Part shown: piece by piece, positions 37,512 through 47,211 of the stretch
Numbering within the stretch: position 1 is the stretch's first letter
Layout: each line of letters starts with the position of its first letter
DNA from: Zerene cesonia
Lineage: Eukaryota; Arthropoda; Insecta; Lepidoptera; Pieridae
Reading direction: 5' to 3'
Length of the DNA: 64,000 nucleotides
Assembly (NCBI RefSeq): GCF_012273895.1
Contig: NC_052111.1
Location: forward strand, 6,820,001-6,884,000
Position numbers and translations under genes: made by a program
The notes under the pieces: generated by a model
Database searches by the model: none
Seen by the model: the letters and a program-made list of their open reading frames with translations, nothing else
What the model was told of the DNA's origin: nothing

Positions 37512-38511
37512 NNNNNNNNNNNNNNNNNNNNNNNNNNNNNNNNNNNNNNNNNNNNNNNNNNNNNNNNNNNNNNNNNNNNNNNNNNNNNNNNNNNNNNNNN
37601 NNNNNNNNNNNNNNNNNNNNNNNNNNNNNNNNNNNNNNNNNNNNNNNNNNNNNNNNNNNNNNNNNNNNNNNNNNNNNNNNNNNNNNNNNNNNNNNNNNNN
37701 NNNNNNNNNNNNNNNNNNNNNNNNNNNNNNNNNNNNNNNNNNNNNNNNNNNNNNNNNNNNNNNNNNNNNNNNNNNNNNNNNNNNNNNNNNNNNNNNNNNN
37801 NNNNNNNNNNNNNNNNNNNNNNNNNNNNNNNNNNNNNNNNNNNNNNNNNNNNNNNNNNNNNNNNNNNNNNNNNNNNNNNNNNNNNNNNNNNNNNNNNNNN
37901 NNNNNNNNNNNNNNNNNNNNNNNNNNNNNNNNNNNNNNNNNNNNNNNNNNNNNNNNNNNNNNNNNNNNNNNNNNNNNNNNNNNNNNNNNNNNNNNNNNNN
38001 NNNNNNNNNNNNNNNNNNNNNNNNNNNNNNNNNNNNNNNNNNNNNNNNNNNNNNNNNNNNNNNNNNNNNNNNNNNNNNNNNNNNNNNNNNNNNNNNNNNN
38101 NNNNNNNNNNNNNNNNNNNNNNNNNNNNNNNNNNNNNNNNNNNNNNNNNNNNNNNNNNNNNNNNNNNNNNNNNNNNNNNNNNNNNNNNNNNNNNNNNNNN
38201 NNNNNNNNNNNNNNNNNNNNNNNNNNNNNNNNNNNNNNNNNNNNNNNNNNNNNNNNNNNNNNNNNNNNNNNNNNNNNNNNNNNNNNNNNNNNNNNNNNNN
38301 NNNNNNNNNNNNNNNNNNNNNNNNNNNNNNNNNNNNNNNNNNNNNNNNNNNNNNNNNNNNNNNNNNNNNNNNNNNNNNNNNNNNNNNNNNNNNNNNNNNN
38401 NNNNNNNNNNNNNNNNNNNNNNNNNNNNNNNNNNNNNNNNNNNNNNNNNNNNNNNNNNNNNNNNNNNNNNNNNNNNNNNNNNNNNNNNNNNNNNNNNNNN
38501 NNNNNNNNNNN
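37512..38511. other. 1000-N scaffold gap
   Basis: Exactly 1000 N, so a placeholder for unknown length. The left flank is an unassigned open stretch (37230-37511). Confidence 0.97.
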
Positions 38512-38945
38512 AAATAAATATATTTGTGGAATTATAACTCGCGATAATTGAACTAATGTTAAAGCGTTTAATTCATCAAAAGCCTTGATGTTTGAGGTAG
38601 TTACTATTTTACTATGGTTATGGTATTTTTGTACATATGTTTACTTGTTATTAATAAGTGATCTTCTTCAACACCAAATAGTCGCTTGACAGATGCTGTA
38701 TGACCGACATTTTATCCCAATTAGCAAGACAATTCATCCTCCAAAAAGGTTTCTTCAATCTTTATAACAATGATTCTCAAAACAATACTTGATAATTAGG
38801 TAAAATTCTGGTAAATTTGTAATTGACCCACTAACAGCATTTTACTTCTGCAGAACTATAGAAAGAGAGGAAACAGCAAAGGTACCTCGTGTTTTTTTCA
38901 TATACTTTTCTATAATTTATTGTGGTAGACAAATAGCATTGCTGA
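38512..38945. other. Non-coding
   Basis: Nothing recognised between the gap and the hairpin element. Confidence 0.55.
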
Positions 38946-39078
38946 GAAATTTTGAAAGAATAGAAAAAAATTGATCACGAGGCAGGATTCGAACCTGCGT
39001 ATCTTGCCTAATCGTAGCAAGATACGCAGGTTCGAATCCTGCCTCGTGATCAAATATTTTCTATTCTTTCAAAATTTC
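38946..39078. repeat. 62-bp inverted repeat built from a tRNA-like SINE fragment
   Basis: Arms 38946-39007 and 39017-39078 are reverse complements with only two mismatches and a 9-base spacer. Each arm contains a tRNA T-arm-like segment with a perfect B box (GGTTCGAATCC) followed by CTCGTGATC. A single-arm relative lies at 15205-15292 (minus strand) and a tail fragment at 6157-6203, so the inverted copy is a head-to-head derivative of a dispersed family. Confidence 0.85.
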
Positions 39079-39172
39079 TTATTTATAAAGCATTTCAATG
39101 CTATAAAACTAAAAATTAAAAATAGCATTGCTTCTGAAATGTTTCATGTTATCTGCTGTGAGTATTAACTCA

Positions 39173-39404
39173 CCTCATCATCAACTCATATATGTTCCCA
39201 CTGCTGGGACACAGGCCTCCTATGAGGGTTCAGGCCTTAATCCACCACAGGGATGCCAGATGTCACATGTTATCGAACTTTTGAATTCTCGGACATGCCG
39301 GTTTCCTCACGATGTTTTCCTACACCGCTTCGAGCAGTGGTGATGTTATCCACGTGTGCAGATAAAATAAGAAATCAATTTATTTCCTGCACGTTCACCT
39401 GGTC
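39173..39404 (-). mobile_element. tRNA-derived SINE, 3' part (split copy)
   Basis: Body and tail of the SINE family also seen at 12119-12396 and 36595-36920, including the block 'tgctgggacacaggcctcct' at the tail end. The head, with A and B boxes, lies 5.4 kb away at 44825-44886 because a LINE inserted between them. A small internal deletion is visible near 39248. Confidence 0.85.
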
Positions 39405-39789
39405 TTTTTTTTTTTTTTTTATTTTTTTTTTTTAATTTATTAATTTAGCTTGGGTGTGTTGTTACATATATGTGGAACTCTCCTGATAAGTTTAAAAAAC
39501 CTGTAGTAGGAGAGTTCCCTCTTCCTCAATTGAAGATTACATGTGCTGTTTTTTTGTTTATTTTCTTTCGATTAAATGATTTTACTGTAATAAATGGATA
39601 GAATACATATAAGAGTAAATAAATAAATAAGATAAAATAAATAAAATAAAAAAAAAATAATAATAGTAGTAATAATAAATACAATTTATATAAATATAAA
39701 TACTCATATTAAAATAATATAAAATAATGTTTAATTTGTCACTCTCGTGCAGTGTAATTTAGTATTTTTAATAATTTTTATTAAATAAT

Positions 39790-39871
39790 TTATATTATCA
39801 AACGTTCGGCGTCTTCATAAGTTACACTTTTAAGCCAGTTGTGCACTGTTTTCTTACAATCCGCATAGGAC
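39790..39871 (-). pseudogene. C-terminal tail of LINE ORF2
   Basis: On the minus strand, 26 codons emerge from the gap at 39872 and end at a TAA (39790-39792). They contain CKKTVHNWLKSVTYEDAERL, similar in pattern to the basic/aromatic tail that ends many CR1-like ORF2 proteins. About 380 bp of AT-rich 3' UTR separates it from the poly-A end of the same element. The match is short, so the call depends on position and strand agreeing with the surrounding LINE. Confidence 0.45.
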
Positions 39872-40871
39872 NNNNNNNNNNNNNNNNNNNNNNNNNNNNN
39901 NNNNNNNNNNNNNNNNNNNNNNNNNNNNNNNNNNNNNNNNNNNNNNNNNNNNNNNNNNNNNNNNNNNNNNNNNNNNNNNNNNNNNNNNNNNNNNNNNNNN
40001 NNNNNNNNNNNNNNNNNNNNNNNNNNNNNNNNNNNNNNNNNNNNNNNNNNNNNNNNNNNNNNNNNNNNNNNNNNNNNNNNNNNNNNNNNNNNNNNNNNNN
40101 NNNNNNNNNNNNNNNNNNNNNNNNNNNNNNNNNNNNNNNNNNNNNNNNNNNNNNNNNNNNNNNNNNNNNNNNNNNNNNNNNNNNNNNNNNNNNNNNNNNN
40201 NNNNNNNNNNNNNNNNNNNNNNNNNNNNNNNNNNNNNNNNNNNNNNNNNNNNNNNNNNNNNNNNNNNNNNNNNNNNNNNNNNNNNNNNNNNNNNNNNNNN
40301 NNNNNNNNNNNNNNNNNNNNNNNNNNNNNNNNNNNNNNNNNNNNNNNNNNNNNNNNNNNNNNNNNNNNNNNNNNNNNNNNNNNNNNNNNNNNNNNNNNNN
40401 NNNNNNNNNNNNNNNNNNNNNNNNNNNNNNNNNNNNNNNNNNNNNNNNNNNNNNNNNNNNNNNNNNNNNNNNNNNNNNNNNNNNNNNNNNNNNNNNNNNN
40501 NNNNNNNNNNNNNNNNNNNNNNNNNNNNNNNNNNNNNNNNNNNNNNNNNNNNNNNNNNNNNNNNNNNNNNNNNNNNNNNNNNNNNNNNNNNNNNNNNNNN
40601 NNNNNNNNNNNNNNNNNNNNNNNNNNNNNNNNNNNNNNNNNNNNNNNNNNNNNNNNNNNNNNNNNNNNNNNNNNNNNNNNNNNNNNNNNNNNNNNNNNNN
40701 NNNNNNNNNNNNNNNNNNNNNNNNNNNNNNNNNNNNNNNNNNNNNNNNNNNNNNNNNNNNNNNNNNNNNNNNNNNNNNNNNNNNNNNNNNNNNNNNNNNN
40801 NNNNNNNNNNNNNNNNNNNNNNNNNNNNNNNNNNNNNNNNNNNNNNNNNNNNNNNNNNNNNNNNNNNNNNN
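39872..40871. other. 1000-N scaffold gap
   Basis: Placeholder gap between the ORF2 tail of the minus-strand LINE and a Helitron-like copy. Confidence 0.97.
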
Positions 40872-41063
40872 TAATATTATAAATGCGAAAGTTTGTAAGG
40901 ATGTGTCTGTGTTTGTTGCTCTTTCACGCAAAAACTACTGAACCGATTGACGACCAATGTAATTCGGTACGTAGACAGCTGAACAATTGGAATAACATAG
41001 AGGCAACTTTTTATCCCGATACTCTTACAGACTTACGCGGGTGAAACCGTGGGGAACAGCTAG
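40872..41063 (+). mobile_element. Non-autonomous Helitron-like element, 5' tip in gap
   Basis: Starts at the gap edge with TAATATTATAAATGCG and ends GAACAGCTAG followed by T. Part of the nested stack inside the minus-strand LINE. Several substitutions mark it as older. Confidence 0.8.
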
Positions 41064-41349
41064 TTTATTTATAAACAATAAATTTCCAACAAATACAGTT
41101 AACATTTTTGCAAAGCTTGCTGCATGCATAGTTTTAATTAGAGGAAATTACAACATTAACGTTAAAAAAAGTCAAGTGTGATAAAAAAAAAATTAAAGAA
41201 TTAACAATACAAATATTAGGTGTGGTACAATAATCAAAATATCAAAATAAAATTATATAATAAAATTTACTTAAACTTATTTATTATTATATATAAAAAA
41301 CTTATGGTTATATATAATATATACTCATACATATCGTCATAAGTTTGTT
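41064..41349. other. AT-rich spacer between Helitron-like copy and plus-strand LINE
   Basis: Very AT-rich with no frame. It may belong to the host LINE or be a third insertion. Confidence 0.4.
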
Positions 41350-43277
41350 AAACTAAGATCACTCTGCGCAGTACAATCCTTCTAAATAATCCTTTTGGGG
41401 TGTGATAGTTGACTATCATCTTTCAACCAAAGCCAACCTCACCTGCCCGCGGTGCACCCTGCTGACCAACGAACGAGGCTCTGGCGATTTCTTATAACAG
41501 TGGTAGAGCTACAGCTACGCACAGTTCTGTGTGTAGCACGACGGGGCTGTAGCTTGTCCGGGGAAGTACCACTGTCTCACGGAATACCGGCGTGAAGCAT
41601 TCCCTTGCGTTTCGTACGAGTTAGTGAGACTGCCGGATGCCCACATCCCCTTCGCCCTTAAATATTATGACAGCGGTACTTAATAGAAAACTACCCCAGG
41701 AGGGTACTAGCACTTATGTTTCTAGAGAATCCCTCCCTGAGCTCAGTAACTCAGGCTGCCCCACGTATTCTGGGGGGGGCAAGTTTCCGCGCTTTTATTC
41801 TGCCAAGAGTAAAAAAAGTAAACATCTTTCGGCAACCCCCACTCCAACACTATCGGTGGACTTTTGTAATATTAGGGGACTAAACTCAAACCTTGATGCT
41901 GTACACCACCATCTGGAGACAGCCAAACCGGCCTTACTTTTTTTAACGGAGACTCAGATCTCTTCTCCTGCTGATACATCTTATCTCAATTACCCTGGTT
42001 ATGTGCTGGAACACTCATTTGTTCCGCGCGCTGGAGTATGCGTATACGCAAGAGAAGACATCTGTTGTCGCCGCCTAGGCAGCCTTGAAGGTACTGACCT
42101 ATCCTTATTATGGCTACGTGTGGACTACGATAACCATCCCCGCATCTTTGCATGCCTGTATAGGTCACACAGCGGAAATACCGAAACTGACCGACTCATT
42201 GGGCAAATTCAAAATTCGATCGATATGCTGCTTCAGAGGATTCCAACGGCTGAATTAGTGGTTTTAGGCGATTTCAACGCACATCACGCAGAATGGTTGT
42301 GCTCACGTACTACTGATTACGCAGGACGATCTTTTCATGACTTCGCCTTGTCCTATGACCTTACACAACTGGTGTCTACACCAACGAGGGTGCCCGATGT
42401 CGAAGACCACACACCATCTTTGTTGGATCTCTTTCTGACTACATCTCCAGATGATTATAAGGTGAACGTCGTTGCTCCTCTTGGCTCTTCCGACCATTGC
42501 CTTATACGGTGTTCAGTGCCTCTCAGTCGTCAATCTCGGTCTCGCTCAGTCAGTACCTGACGTGTCTGGCACTATGGGTCGGCAGATTGGGATGGGATGC
42601 GCACGTTTTTCTCTTCTTACCCATGGAGACAAGTCTGCTTCGCGGATGACGACCCTAATACTTGTGCTGACTCTGTTGCTGATGTAGTGCTACAGGGCAT
42701 GGAGCTGTTCATTCCAAGTTCTGTGGTACCCGTCGGTGGCAGGTCTCGGCCCTGGTTTGGGCAATCGTGCAGGGCAGCATCCCGCATGAAGCACGACTGT
42801 TATCAAGCCTGGGCAGAAGCTCTTGCGGTAGAGGATCCCGACGTCATGCGTCTTAAAAAGATGTACAACTCTGCCTCCAGATCATACAAGAGGGAGATAT
42901 CTGAAGCGAAATCAAGGTTCATCAGTAGAATTGGTAAGAAGCTGACACAGTACCCTTCAGGTACACGGGCATTTTGGTCTCTTGCCAAGGCTATCCAAGG
43001 GAACTTTTGTCGTTCGTCACTTCCACCTCTGCGCAGGCCTGATGACTCCTTGGCCCATACTGCTAAAGAGAAAGCCGATACTTTGGCCACTCTTTTTGCA
43101 TCAAACTCGACGTTGGATGATGAGGGGAAAACACCACCATATATCCTAGCTTGCAACAGCACGATGCCTGAAATAAAATTCACGCAATCAGCTGTTCGCA
43201 AAGCCCTTCTCTCTCTCATCATTCACAAGTCGAATGGGCCTGACGGCATCCCTGCTGTAGTTCTTAAGATTTGTGCT
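41350..43277 (+). mobile_element. Plus-strand LINE (Jockey/CR1-like), 5' part, running into a gap
   Basis: A GC-richer block whose composition differs sharply from its surroundings. It consists of a leader (about 41350-41636) and an endonuclease/reverse-transcriptase frame (41637 onward) cut by the 1000-N gap at 43278. Leader bases 41537-41596 share an exact 15-nt block (CCGGGGAAGTACCAC) and flanking similarity with the reverse complement of 29665-29724, so the leader belongs to a family also present at 29.4-29.7 kb. The left end is approximate and the 3' end is lost in the gap. It lies inside the minus-strand LINE. Confidence 0.8.
41637..43277 (+). pseudogene. LINE ORF2: AP endonuclease plus start of reverse transcriptase, broken by one in-frame stop
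   Basis: The frame starts at ATG 41637, directly after in-frame TAG TGA codons, and stays in one frame to the gap apart from a single TGA at 42558-42560. The endonuclease domain shows its landmarks: FCNIRGLNSN, LTETQ (catalytic Glu), VLGDFNAHHAEWL (Asp/Asn) and GSSDHCLI (the SDH motif). After the stop the same frame continues with WHYGSADWDGMRTFF, then a basic linker, then KSNGPDGIPAVVLK, the first conserved block of the reverse transcriptase. The YxDD catalytic block must lie in the gap or be missing. Family type: target-primed non-LTR retrotransposon of the Jockey/CR1 group; the exact clade is not resolved. TGA lies where CGA would fit, which suggests CpG decay. It is not functional as read. 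Confidence 0.88.
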
Positions 43278-44277
43278 NNNNNNNNNNNNNNNNNNNNNNN
43301 NNNNNNNNNNNNNNNNNNNNNNNNNNNNNNNNNNNNNNNNNNNNNNNNNNNNNNNNNNNNNNNNNNNNNNNNNNNNNNNNNNNNNNNNNNNNNNNNNNNN
43401 NNNNNNNNNNNNNNNNNNNNNNNNNNNNNNNNNNNNNNNNNNNNNNNNNNNNNNNNNNNNNNNNNNNNNNNNNNNNNNNNNNNNNNNNNNNNNNNNNNNN
43501 NNNNNNNNNNNNNNNNNNNNNNNNNNNNNNNNNNNNNNNNNNNNNNNNNNNNNNNNNNNNNNNNNNNNNNNNNNNNNNNNNNNNNNNNNNNNNNNNNNNN
43601 NNNNNNNNNNNNNNNNNNNNNNNNNNNNNNNNNNNNNNNNNNNNNNNNNNNNNNNNNNNNNNNNNNNNNNNNNNNNNNNNNNNNNNNNNNNNNNNNNNNN
43701 NNNNNNNNNNNNNNNNNNNNNNNNNNNNNNNNNNNNNNNNNNNNNNNNNNNNNNNNNNNNNNNNNNNNNNNNNNNNNNNNNNNNNNNNNNNNNNNNNNNN
43801 NNNNNNNNNNNNNNNNNNNNNNNNNNNNNNNNNNNNNNNNNNNNNNNNNNNNNNNNNNNNNNNNNNNNNNNNNNNNNNNNNNNNNNNNNNNNNNNNNNNN
43901 NNNNNNNNNNNNNNNNNNNNNNNNNNNNNNNNNNNNNNNNNNNNNNNNNNNNNNNNNNNNNNNNNNNNNNNNNNNNNNNNNNNNNNNNNNNNNNNNNNNN
44001 NNNNNNNNNNNNNNNNNNNNNNNNNNNNNNNNNNNNNNNNNNNNNNNNNNNNNNNNNNNNNNNNNNNNNNNNNNNNNNNNNNNNNNNNNNNNNNNNNNNN
44101 NNNNNNNNNNNNNNNNNNNNNNNNNNNNNNNNNNNNNNNNNNNNNNNNNNNNNNNNNNNNNNNNNNNNNNNNNNNNNNNNNNNNNNNNNNNNNNNNNNNN
44201 NNNNNNNNNNNNNNNNNNNNNNNNNNNNNNNNNNNNNNNNNNNNNNNNNNNNNNNNNNNNNNNNNNNNNNNNNNNNN
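43278..44277. other. 1000-N scaffold gap
   Basis: Placeholder gap that removes the reverse-transcriptase core and 3' end of the plus-strand LINE. Confidence 0.97.
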
Positions 44278-44348
44278 TATATACGAATTTACAGCTAGGT
44301 AGGCTACGTTTCCGAAATGCAGGCCTAAATCGACCTAAAACTACTGGA

Positions 44349-44822
44349 CTATAATTGTTTCGCACTTAATTTGTTTGATTTATTTTTATAATTATAACTT
44401 TTTGCTGTTCGCAGTAAGTCGTCTTTTATGAATGTGTTAGTGAATTCTACGATTAATGAACTTCTTTCTTGCTTTTGCTTTTTAGTGCGAATTATGTCTT
44501 TAATTTCTGATCTATCTATCTTTACTTTTAGGCAGTCTGATAACGTAGTAATCATTTGCAGAAGATCGTTTTTTTTCTCTTTCCCTGTTAAAGGAACGTT
44601 TCTTATTTCAATGTTGGCTTTTCGTTCAATTCGTTGATTATCTTCAAGCTTGCTTTCTAGTAAAATAATTTGCTCTTCATCTTTTTTTCTCTGAAGTTCC
44701 AGTTTTGCTACTTTAGCTTTAAGCTCAGTGTTTTCTTCTAAGAGGAATTCTAGTGTAGTTTGCACGCTGTTACTAGTTTGTTGGATATCTTTTACAGTCT
44801 CTAAAATTGTGTTAATTTGAAC
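44349..44822 (-). pseudogene. LINE ORF1 remnant: coiled coil plus FP25K-like domain
   Basis: The minus-strand frame is open from the SINE junction to a TAG at 44349-44351, about 157 codons without the true start. The first part is a charged coiled coil rich in Glu, Lys and Leu (LEENTELKAKVAKLELQRK). It is followed by IEIRNVPLTGKEKKNDLL and SLIVEFTNTFIKDDLL, which resemble the RNA-binding-like fold of LINE ORF1 proteins in the baculovirus FP25K-like family. The frame ends at LSAKQL, where family members continue for roughly 50 more residues, so the C-terminus is also lost. In living elements ORF1p binds the element RNA. This copy is truncated at both ends. Confidence 0.7.
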
Positions 44823-44824
44823 TG

Positions 44825-44886
44825 TCTTGAACCCCGACTTGTCGATTATTGAAGTCCAAGGTCCTCACCACTGAGCCACCACTGCT
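44825..44886 (-). mobile_element. tRNA-derived SINE, 5' head (other half of the split copy)
   Basis: Read on the minus strand, it carries an A box (TGGCTCAGTGGTGAGGACC) and a B-box remnant (GGGTTCAAGAC), matching the head of the other two copies. It continues the body found at 39173-39404. Confidence 0.85.
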
Positions 44887-45572
44887 ATATCTTTTGAAAT
44901 ACTAGATCTTATTATAATGTTATTAGATGTATGAACAACGAACGAAATTATCATCCATTTGTATCATTAAAACGTGTTCTTCCCGCAAAATCGTAATATC
45001 TCGACGTGAAGTTGCATTGCGAAAATAAAATCAAATTACCCCTCGGCCAAACGAGGCCGTATCATCATTGAATCGTTGCCAAGGGCGCAATCAGGAATAT
45101 AGGACAAGAGGTTGCGGTGTTTCTACGACTGTTTGTACTCTATCAATTACTATAAGTGACAATTTAATAATGTTTTACGGTAAACTAGCCAAGGTTGTTC
45201 TATATACATGATTGTATTTTGTTTCTGTCTATATCATCTAGCGTAGGGTAATTCGTAGTTATGAGAAATATAATTATTCAAAGGAATATAGTTTGTTGTC
45301 ATTGTTTAATAGGTATGTAATAATACAATCATTTGGTTATTATGTTTCACATTTAGTACTTTATAAAGTTAAATTATTTTGAATAAGGTCTAAAATGTTC
45401 CAGATCAGCAAAACATTAACAATGTAAAGCTAACTATGCTGTTTTTGATTGAGCTTGAAATTTATCTTGCTTGTCATTCCCAGGTACTGAACATAGGGAA
45501 ATTGATTTTAAAATAATGCATTTTGTTTGTTGACACATGCAATTTTAGACCGTAAGAATAAATCCGGTTATT

Positions 45573-45608
45573 TTCGTTACAAACTTACACTTATAATATT
45601 AGTAGGAT
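45573..45608 (-). mobile_element. Helitron-like terminal fragment
   Basis: Only the ACACTTATAATATTAGTAGG end is recognisable. Confidence 0.45.
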
Positions 45609-46580
45609 TGCAGCAGTATCGGCTCGGTATCAATTATGTTAGTTACCTACTTACGTAATGTTGTTTATTGTCATGTTTTAGAAACTGCTTTCGGAATCTG
45701 TGGGGTCCATGGTAATACAACAATTTAAAAAGTTTATCTTAACTTCAGTTTTTTATCTTAACTTCATCTATGACACACTAAATATGCAGATATTATTATT
45801 TTTAATTTAAAAGAAATTTAGTTAAATTAATAATAAGTCATACAATTTATGAAGGGGAAGAACTCAATATTATACTATTTTCCAACAATCGAACAAAGAA
45901 TCGCAAGCCACGAGGTGAAAACGGTTTCATATTATATTTCAGTGTCGTTTTCGATTTATTGCAAAGCTATAGAACTCTTAGAGGGTGTAAGGAAAGAAGT
46001 TTTTTGTTAGATATTTGCCAACAACCTGTCCCGCCGATCAAACAACATATCCGAGGGAATATTTGCTCGTGTCGCTTCGTGTGTTATTGTGGTCCAATGT
46101 TTGTTTGTAATATAATGTTTTTTTTCTTTATAAAGTTTTTGTAACGGTATGTTATCATTAGTTGTTAGTTAGAATTTACATTATTTATGCATTTACAAAT
46201 GTGACGTTTAGATCCTTATATCTCGAAGAAGTAATATTAAAATATTGTGTTATTTAGTTGCTATGCTTATTAACAGATTGTTGATCTAAAGTTTACAGGG
46301 TCAGTTATTATTATTACATAATTTGAACGCTTTTCAAATTGTCTGTCTCATCACCAATGCTGAATGAAAAAGAATTCATGCCGATATAAGTTTTTTTGAC
46401 ATAAGTGCAGTTATGATAATAAAAATAGCGTAAAATTTAATAGAGCAGGTAAATAATTCAACAACGTTCATTCAATAACGCATTACTTAATGCATTTTAT
46501 TTAAAAGTGTTATATTGACTGGTCATATAAATCAGAATTATTCGAAAACTAATGCAATAAAAATATGACCAAAATAACAA

Positions 46581-46626
46581 AATCTTATAGCGTCGTTTTT
46601 ACAGAATTAAACGACGCCATGAGATT
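46581..46626. repeat. Hairpin-forming inverted repeat
   Basis: Arms 46581-46598 and 46609-46626 pair over 18 bases with two mismatches around a 10-base loop. No family relation seen. Confidence 0.55.
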
Positions 46627-47014
46627 GTTTCATTATGTAAAAAAAAACCTAATTAACTACAACAGATGATTTCTACAACCCACAATAAAATCAAGCTGAA
46701 AAGGAAACACAGCATCTCAACCGCTATAAGCGTGTAATCTAGGGCGCAATAAAACAGAACAGTATTTGGAATGTTTTCACTTTTCTACACCGTTGAACCG
46801 AATACCATGAATACATACCAAAATACATACAAACTTTTAAAATCACCTTCTACCTTCAACCTCACTTTCTTGAAGGCCGAAATGCAACCGGGATCTCGTT
46901 ATTAAAATATATATTCTGCTAGTGCGGATGGTAGATTAATAACATCATTGTAATTGTTAGTTCTTGGACATCCTTCCACCTTTGATTCTTTAACTGTAAT
47001 AAAAATATAATAGA

Positions 47015-47211
47015 CTAGCTGCGCCCCGCGGTTTCACCCGCGGAAGTCCGTATCCCGTCGGAATATCTGGATAAAAAGTTGCCTATATGTTATTCCAGTT
47101 GTCCAGCTATCTACCAAATTTCATTGCAATCGGTTCAGAAGTTTTTGCGTGAAAGAGCAACAAATACACACACATCCTTACAAACTTTCGCATTTATAAT
47201 ATTAGTAGGAT
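47015..47211 (-). mobile_element. Non-autonomous Helitron-like element, nearly consensus
   Basis: A|CTAGCTGCGCCCCGCGGTTT ... TAATATTAGTAGGA|T. One of the best-preserved copies. Confidence 0.85.

Larger units (their letters stand above)
39405..44827 (-). mobile_element. Minus-strand LINE inserted in a SINE, itself interrupted
   Basis: On the minus strand this element runs from about 44823 (5'-truncated in ORF1) to a poly-A tail, read as T runs at 39405-39433. The flanks are the two halves of one tRNA-derived SINE, joined across the short duplication GTCT (39402-39405 and 44824-44827), so the boundaries are well supported. Recognisable parts are an ORF1 remnant (44349-44822) and an ORF2 C-terminal tail (39790-39871). 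The middle is replaced or interrupted by a Helitron-like copy (40872-41063), the plus-strand LINE and two 1000-N gaps, so the original length is unknown. Confidence 0.75.
44887..47014. other. Non-coding
   Basis: Nothing beyond the Helitron tip and hairpin listed. Confidence 0.55.

Noticed and set aside
37342..38551. Open frames of 347-391 codons
   Set aside because: They are open only because they run through 1000 N. Only the short real flank at 37230-37511 is reported.
38971..39168. 65-codon frame
   Set aside because: It lies in the tRNA-like inverted repeat.
39822..40941. Long frames on both strands
   Set aside because: They cross the gap 39872-40871. The visible parts are a LINE tail and a Helitron-like copy.
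43223..44365. Frames of 340-380 codons on both strands
   Set aside because: They cross the gap 43278-44277. Only the plus-strand LINE frame to 43277 has support.
44820..44886. Possible tRNA gene (A and B boxes)
   Set aside because: No cloverleaf; identical to the head of a multi-copy SINE.
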